A DNA stretch of 9,544 nucleotides from JBAXGW01 sp037139195 (lineage in GTDB: Bacteria; Bacteroidota; Bacteroidia; Bacteroidales; JAHJDW01), in the NCBI GenBank assembly GCA_037139195.1, contig JBAXGW010000106.1:1-9544 (forward strand), given 5' to 3'. Positions 6,545 to 9,544 of this stretch are shown in pieces. The first letter of the stretch is position 1. Every line of letters begins with the position of its first letter. The notes under the pieces were generated by a model, which had not been told where the DNA came from, made no database searches, and was given only the letters and a program-made list of their open reading frames with translations. Position numbers and translations under genes: made by a program.

Positions 6545-7444
6545 ATGAAAAAACTATTTTTACTACTCTCAATTTACGGAATGTCCATATTGTCTTATGC
6601 TCAAGTAAGTGGAAATCAAGTTAATTCAGACGATAATGATTATTATTACCGAAATTCATTAAATCGAATGAACAATGCTTTGAATAAATTGTATATAAAT
6701 GACAGCTCATTCATAATTGAAGCAAAAATTCTTAAAAATGTAAAAGCCGATTGTTATATTGCTGTTTTTAGTCTCAAACAAGAGGCTTCAAGCGTGAAGG
6801 AAAGTAATAACAAAATAAATTTACGATTAAAAAGTTTTATCAATAACATTAAAAAACTAGGCATTGAAGAATCTGAAATTTATACTGATATTATAACACA
6901 AACACGAGTGTTCGACGTAAAGAAATCAGAAATGACGAAGATTGATTTTACAGAATATTTAAAAGGGTTTGAGCTATCAAAAAACGTAATCATTAAATAC
7001 AACAAGCCAGATCAAATTGAAGATTTAATAACATTTGCAGCTCAAGATAGCATTTTTGATTTAGCAAAAGTAGATTATTTAATTAACGATATATCAAAAA
7101 TTTACGACGAACTATTTGTTGTTGCTAAAGAAGTAATTCAAAAGAAAAAGAAAATGTATATTGAGTTGACTGAAATGAAAGTTAAACCTAATGCTCAAAT
7201 ATATGCTGAAAGCTTTTCAAGTTATTATCCAAAAGATTTATATAGAGGTTACAAATCGGCAGAATTAAAATATTTTGAAGATTATCAAAGTGAACGTTCT
7301 GTAAAGAAATTGTCTAAATTCAAAACATTTTACTATGACAAAATTGATTATTCTTCTTTCGATAAGATTATTAATCCTGCCAATACTGAACCTTCAATAG
7401 AGGTTACATTAACAATTCAAGTAAAATACAATATTATTAAATAG
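6545..7444 (+). CDS. SIMPL (DUF541) domain periplasmic protein
   Basis: This encodes 299 residues with a signal peptide (MKKLFLLLSIYGMSILSYA) cleaved before Gln20. The remainder matches the SIMPL/DUF541 pattern. A first strand (FIIEAKILKNVKADCYIAVFSL) is followed by a helix with SNNKINLRLKSFINNIKKLGI and EESEIYTDIITQTRVF. Then come YLKGFELSKNVIIKY, the long LxxLITFAAQ...IFDLAKVDYLIND segment, a helix rich in Lys (EVIQKKKKMYIELTEM), and the closing PSIEVTLTIQVKYNII strand. The family is envelope-associated with no agreed enzymatic role. The region about 200-275 is unusually rich in Tyr/Lys (YYPKDLYRGYKSAELKYFED) compared with short SIMPL proteins. I chose the ATG at 6545 because the earlier TTG at 6509 only adds residues before the signal peptide. 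It is probably co-transcribed with the TonB_C gene. Confidence 0.8.
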   Translation: MKKLFLLLSIYGMSILSYAQVSGNQVNSDDNDYYYRNSLNRMNNALNKLYINDSSFIIEAKILKNVKADCYIAVFSLKQEASSVKESNNKINLRLKSFINNIKKLGIEESEIYTDIITQTRVFDVKKSEMTKIDFTEYLKGFELSKNVIIKYNKPDQIEDLITFAAQDSIFDLAKVDYLINDISKIYDELFVVAKEVIQKKKKMYIELTEMKVKPNAQIYAESFSSYYPKDLYRGYKSAELKYFEDYQSERSVKKLSKFKTFYYDKIDYSSFDKIINPANTEPSIEVTLTIQVKYNIIK

Positions 7445-7634
7445 CAAAAACAAAACACAATACTCTCCCAAATGCCTAGTTCTATTCATTGGCTTCTTAT
7501 AGAAATTTTCAATAATAGATTTATTTCAAATGAAATATTCGGTAATAATAAATAATATGTAAAATAATTAGTTTTTAGTCATAAAGAATCAACTTATTTC
7601 ATCAAAAAAAGTTAATCCTTTATTTTGAATTAAT

Positions 7635-7647
7635 ACCAAGAATTGGT
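7635..7647. promoter_or_regulatory. Palindromic candidate operator of parDE
   Basis: ACCAA-GAA-TTGGT is a perfect 5-bp inverted repeat with a 3-base spacer, 20 bases upstream of the parD start. Ribbon-helix-helix antitoxins such as ParD usually bind short palindromes overlapping their own promoter, so position and symmetry fit. No exact TAnnTTTG element was found next to it. Confidence 0.4.
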
Positions 7648-7667
7648 GTTTTTGAAAATAAATTACA

Positions 7668-7916
7668 ATGGCAAAGAATACATCAATATTACTTGGTGAA
7701 TATTTCGAAAATTTTGTTAATGAGAAAATTTCTACTGGAAGGTTTTCGTCTGTTAGCGAAGTTATTAGAAGTGCACTTCGTCTTCTCGAAAATGAAGAAA
7801 ATAAAAATAAGGCATTGAGAAAGGAGCTAGAAATTGGTGAAAAGAGCGGTTTAATAAAAGAGTTTGACCGTGAAAAAAATCTTAAAAATCTTCATGCAAA
7901 ACACCTGAAGAAATGA
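7668..7916 (+). CDS. parD: ParD-family ribbon-helix-helix antitoxin
   Basis: This encodes 82 residues, the normal ParD length. Residues about 4-42 form the ribbon-helix-helix DNA-binding domain: strand NTSILLG, helix EYFENFVNEKISTGRFSS, the turn with SVSEVIRSALRLL. The C-terminal part (about 43-80) contains the toxin-binding helix with the typical G(E/A)xSGLIKEFD motif (GEKSGLIKEFDRE) and LKNLHAKH. Type II ParD antitoxins dimerise, repress their own operon and cap ParE. The TGA stop overlaps the toxin start by four bases (ATGA, 7913-7916), the standard coupled arrangement. The antitoxin looks intact, whereas its partner is damaged, so it may now be a solo repressor. Confidence 0.92.
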   Translation: MAKNTSILLGEYFENFVNEKISTGRFSSVSEVIRSALRLLENEENKNKALRKELEIGEKSGLIKEFDREKNLKNLHAKHLKK

Positions 7917-8164
7917 GATATTTTATAAGCGAGAAAGCTAATCAAGATATAGAAAATATCTGGCTGTTCACTTTCGAAAAGTGGTCGCTTGAACAAGCTG
8001 ATAGATATTATAATTTAATTTTAGACGAAATTGAATTTATTGCAGAGCACTTTGAAAGTGGAAATCTTTTTTACTATATCAAAAAAGGATACAGAGCTTC
8101 AATCGTTAAGTCGCATATTATTTTCTACAGAAAATCCAGAAATAATATTGTTGAAATAATATGA
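7913..8164 (+). CDS. parE: ParE-family toxin, C-terminally truncated by an in-frame TGA
   Basis: This encodes 83 residues where about 97 are expected. ParE toxins poison DNA gyrase or block replication. The body is clear: MRYFISEKANQDIENIWLFT, the helix EKWSLEQADRYYNLILDEIEFI, and the strand block GYRASIVKSHIIFYRKS (59-75). The protein stops at NNIVEII, followed by TGA (8162-8164). Reading on in the same frame to TAA at 8204-8206 gives VLDQKMDVKNLIV. That is the missing end of the family's (I/V)EIIR(I/V)LHxxMD motif, with the stop standing where Arg is expected and Asp where His is usual. A single C-to-T or A-to-T change explains the stop. TGA also terminates the overlapping parD, so a recoded TGA is unlikely. 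The C-terminal strand is lost and the toxin is probably inactive or weak. Confidence 0.88.
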   Translation: MRYFISEKANQDIENIWLFTFEKWSLEQADRYYNLILDEIEFIAEHFESGNLFYYIKKGYRASIVKSHIIFYRKSRNNIVEII

Positions 8165-8258
8165 GTTTTAGACCAGAAAATGGATGTTAAAAATCTAATA
8201 GTTTAATAATGTGATGTTTAAAGACGCAGATTTTTGAGTTTTTCATGATTATTATTAA

Positions 8259-8290
8259 TTTGTATTTTCTTTTCTTGATTGTTATATTTG
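8259..8290 (+). promoter_or_regulatory. Promoter of the DUF4160 remnant
   Basis: TTTG (8259-8262), a 20-base spacer and TATATTTG (8283-8290) exactly match the Bacteroidetes consensus, 14 bases before the ATG of the remnant. With that gene broken, this promoter may now serve the lipoprotein at 8430. Confidence 0.7.
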
Positions 8291-8304
8291 TAAAAAAAAT
8301 CTAT

Positions 8305-8403
8305 ATGCCAACATTGTCAATGTTTTTTGGAATAATAATAAGGATGTATTATGCTCCAAAAGAACATAATCCTCCACATATACATGTGTTATGTGTCATG
8401 TGA
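8305..8403 (+). pseudogene. DUF4160 gene remnant (N-terminal 32 codons)
   Basis: The frame from ATG at 8305 reads MPTLSMFFGIIIRMYYAP, then KEHNPPHIHV, then LCVM and stop at 8401-8403. The MPTxSxFFGIIIRMYY...HNPPHIHV sequence is the signature start of DUF4160, a small family of about 80 residues that commonly accompanies a DUF2442 protein in a toxin-antitoxin-like pair. Homology ends right after HIHV, where a Glu/Ala-Tyr would be expected, and no remaining DUF4160 or DUF2442 sequence is recognisable downstream. The end coincides with three tandem 7-mers (8384-8404). It keeps a good promoter. Confidence 0.75.
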
Positions 8404-8404
8404 T
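8384..8404. repeat. Three tandem 7-mers at the DUF4160 breakpoint
   Basis: ATGTGTT, ATGTGTC and ATGTGAT follow each other directly. The preceding CACAT (8376-8380 region) can also pair with ATGTG. This lies exactly where DUF4160 similarity ends, suggesting slippage or a deletion or insertion join there. Confidence 0.6.
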
Positions 8405-8429
8405 GCCGACAGTTAAACGCTTACCAATA

Positions 8430-9305
8430 ATGACTAAAAATAATTGTTGTATAAAAACCTTTTTAAGGTTAAAACATTTATTGATATTTTCAATTGTAAT
8501 TTTTGGATGTAAAGTTTCTATACCAATTTCAACGACAAATAAAAATTTGGCACTAATTTACACCGATGTTTATCCTTATACCAATTTTTCAAATCCTACT
8601 ATAATTAAAATTCAAAAAATAAAAACAAGAACTACCGTTAATTATGACATACTTATACAAGATTCCACTTTAAAGCCATCTGTCACAACGAGAGAGTATT
8701 TTAATAAGAATGGAATTTTAATTCAAACACGTTATTATGAATATGATAGTTCCGTATATTATATAGAAAAGTATCATCATAACAAATCGGAACAGTTAGT
8801 GAAAACAACAAGAATATATATAGACAAACAAAATGTTGAGTCTGTAAAATATTCATATAACAAGTTCGGATTTTTATCTAAAAAGATTGAAGGTAATATT
8901 GTAAGCAAATACAAATATGATAAGAAAGGGAATTTAATAGAGGAGAAATTCTATTATAAAGCGAATGAGGAATCGAAAAAAAACACTCATACTTATGAAT
9001 TTAATACGAATGGAAAAGAAATAAAATATTTTACCAATGGGCAGCTCGAAAACATTTTCCTCATTGACAGTTTAGGCAGGAAAGTTGAAACGTGCAACAG
9101 TTTTCATAATAAAGGAACAAAATCACAATACATCTACAATCATTTCGGATATATAGACGAAATAAAGATTTATGAAGCCGATGGCTCTTATGGCTTTTCT
9201 TGGATTTATGTGTATGACAAAAATGGAAACATTATTCAAACAAGCGCAATTAATAAAACGGGTAAAATTGATCGTTTAGAAAAGTATTTTTACTCCTACT
9301 TTTAG
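8430..9305 (+). CDS. Lipoprotein with degenerate YD-like repeats
   Basis: This encodes 291 residues. A hydrophobic segment (LLIFSIVIFGC) ends in a lipobox with Cys27, so an envelope lipoprotein is expected. The mature chain carries about seven loose copies of a Y-x-Y-(D/N)-x-x-G-x-(L/I) unit, clearest as YSYNKFGFLSKKI, YKYDKKGNLIEE, YEFNTNGKEIKY, YNHFGYIDEIKIY and YVYDKNGNIIQTSA. This resembles the YD/RHS-type beta-strand repeat seen in many Bacteroidetes surface proteins, but far too short for an RHS toxin and without its core or a variable toxin tip. I chose the ATG at 8430; the in-frame ATG at 8391 only adds residues overlapping the DUF4160 remnant. The start-side context is a rearranged patch. 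Function is unknown. Confidence 0.78.
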   Translation: MTKNNCCIKTFLRLKHLLIFSIVIFGCKVSIPISTTNKNLALIYTDVYPYTNFSNPTIIKIQKIKTRTTVNYDILIQDSTLKPSVTTREYFNKNGILIQTRYYEYDSSVYYIEKYHHNKSEQLVKTTRIYIDKQNVESVKYSYNKFGFLSKKIEGNIVSKYKYDKKGNLIEEKFYYKANEESKKNTHTYEFNTNGKEIKYFTNGQLENIFLIDSLGRKVETCNSFHNKGTKSQYIYNHFGYIDEIKIYEADGSYGFSWIYVYDKNGNIIQTSAINKTGKIDRLEKYFYSYF

Positions 9306-9489
9306 TATCGACTTGACAAAACAAACTGCAATGACACGGAAAACAAAATCACTGGGCATAAAATCACTTTGCTATTCAATTGGGACTTTAGTGGTGTTTG
9401 ATAATTTTGTATGTATTAATTCATTTGTAACAGACTACAATGAGGTGATTTCTATCTGTTGTTATTTAAAATTGAACCTTTAAAATAAG

Positions 9490-9542
9490 TTTAACTGGGT
9501 ATCCCCTTAGCTCATCTTAAAAAATGCCTATCTTTAGGGGAT
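9490..9542. repeat. Terminal inverted repeat, right copy
   Basis: This is the exact reverse complement of 1-53; two further bases (GG) follow to the window end. Unique sequence begins inward of 9490. See the left copy for interpretation. No transposase fragment could be read in these bases. Confidence 0.85.
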
Positions 9543-9544
9543 GG

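Noticed and set aside
7523..7536. ATTTCA-AA-TGAAAT palindrome upstream of parD
   Set aside because: It lies over 130 bases from the parD start and consists of common AT-rich words; the ACCAA/TTGGT palindrome is better placed.
8162..8164. TGA read as a sense codon (recoded genetic code)
   Set aside because: TGA ends parD and the DUF4160 frame normally, and tryptophan is encoded by TGG throughout, so a point nonsense mutation is simpler.
8391..8432. Integron cassette boundary: GTTAAAC at 8412-8418 shortly before the lipoprotein ATG, plus GTTAAAT at 48-54 and GTTTAAC at 9489-9495 in the terminal repeats
   Set aside because: These match the degenerate attC core 7-mers, but such matches are common in AT-rich DNA. 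No paired attC with L-boxes was found around 8412, no integrase is present, and the interior holds core genes on both strands.
9331..9483. Forward open frame of 50 codons (MTRKTKSLGIKSL...) before the right terminal repeat, with a promoter-like ATTG-N19-TAATTTTG at 9379-9409
   Set aside because: It has no family resemblance or convincing ribosome-binding context, and the promoter-like match falls inside it. A frame this short is expected by chance in AT-rich DNA.

Overview
This is an AT-rich stretch of a Bacteroidota (Bacteroidetes) genome, probably from an uncultured or little-studied lineage. The evidence is four start-proximal matches to the Bacteroidetes promoter (TTTG about 20 bases before TAnnTTTG), few Shine-Dalgarno sites, export signals ending in Ala/Gly-Gln, a DUF6252-type lipoprotein, a free-standing TonB C-terminal domain and a stand-alone MnmD. 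No genus can be fixed from the sequence. No rRNA, tRNA, CRISPR array or intact transposase was seen.

Layout. The two ends (1-53 and 9490-9542) are perfect inverted copies of one sequence, so the window is bracketed by an oppositely oriented repeat. It is probably a whole contig ending in two copies of the same repeat. Positions 116-2290 hold a tight leftward three-gene run: a 126-aa soluble protein, a 417-aa secreted TPR protein and a DUF6252-like lipoprotein. Upstream of it, 2291-2942 is a long non-genic region with two unusual repeats: ten degenerate 21-bp units (2357-2566) and a perfect (CT)39 tract (2583-2660).

Positions 2943-3507 hold a DUF2683-like antitoxin and RelE/ParE-superfamily toxin pair with its own promoter. 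Leftward from 5012 to 3532 run a pRiA4b ORF-3/IS1096-passenger-type protein and miaA, overlapping by one base. Divergently, 5248-5916 encodes mnmD. Together miaA and mnmD act on tRNA positions 37 and 34. Positions 6121-7444 hold a probable operon of a secreted TonB_C-domain protein and a SIMPL-domain protein.

Positions 7668-8404 are a decaying accessory patch: parD, a parE toxin cut short by one in-frame TGA, then a promoter driving only the first 32 codons of a DUF4160 gene. That gene breaks off in a 7-bp tandem triplication. Positions 8430-9305 encode a lipoprotein with degenerate YD-like repeats.

The genes do not form one obvious system. Core tRNA-modification genes are interleaved with small addiction modules and envelope proteins of unknown function. 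The most unusual parts are the paired repeats at 2357-2660, the truncated parE and the inverted repeats at the ends.
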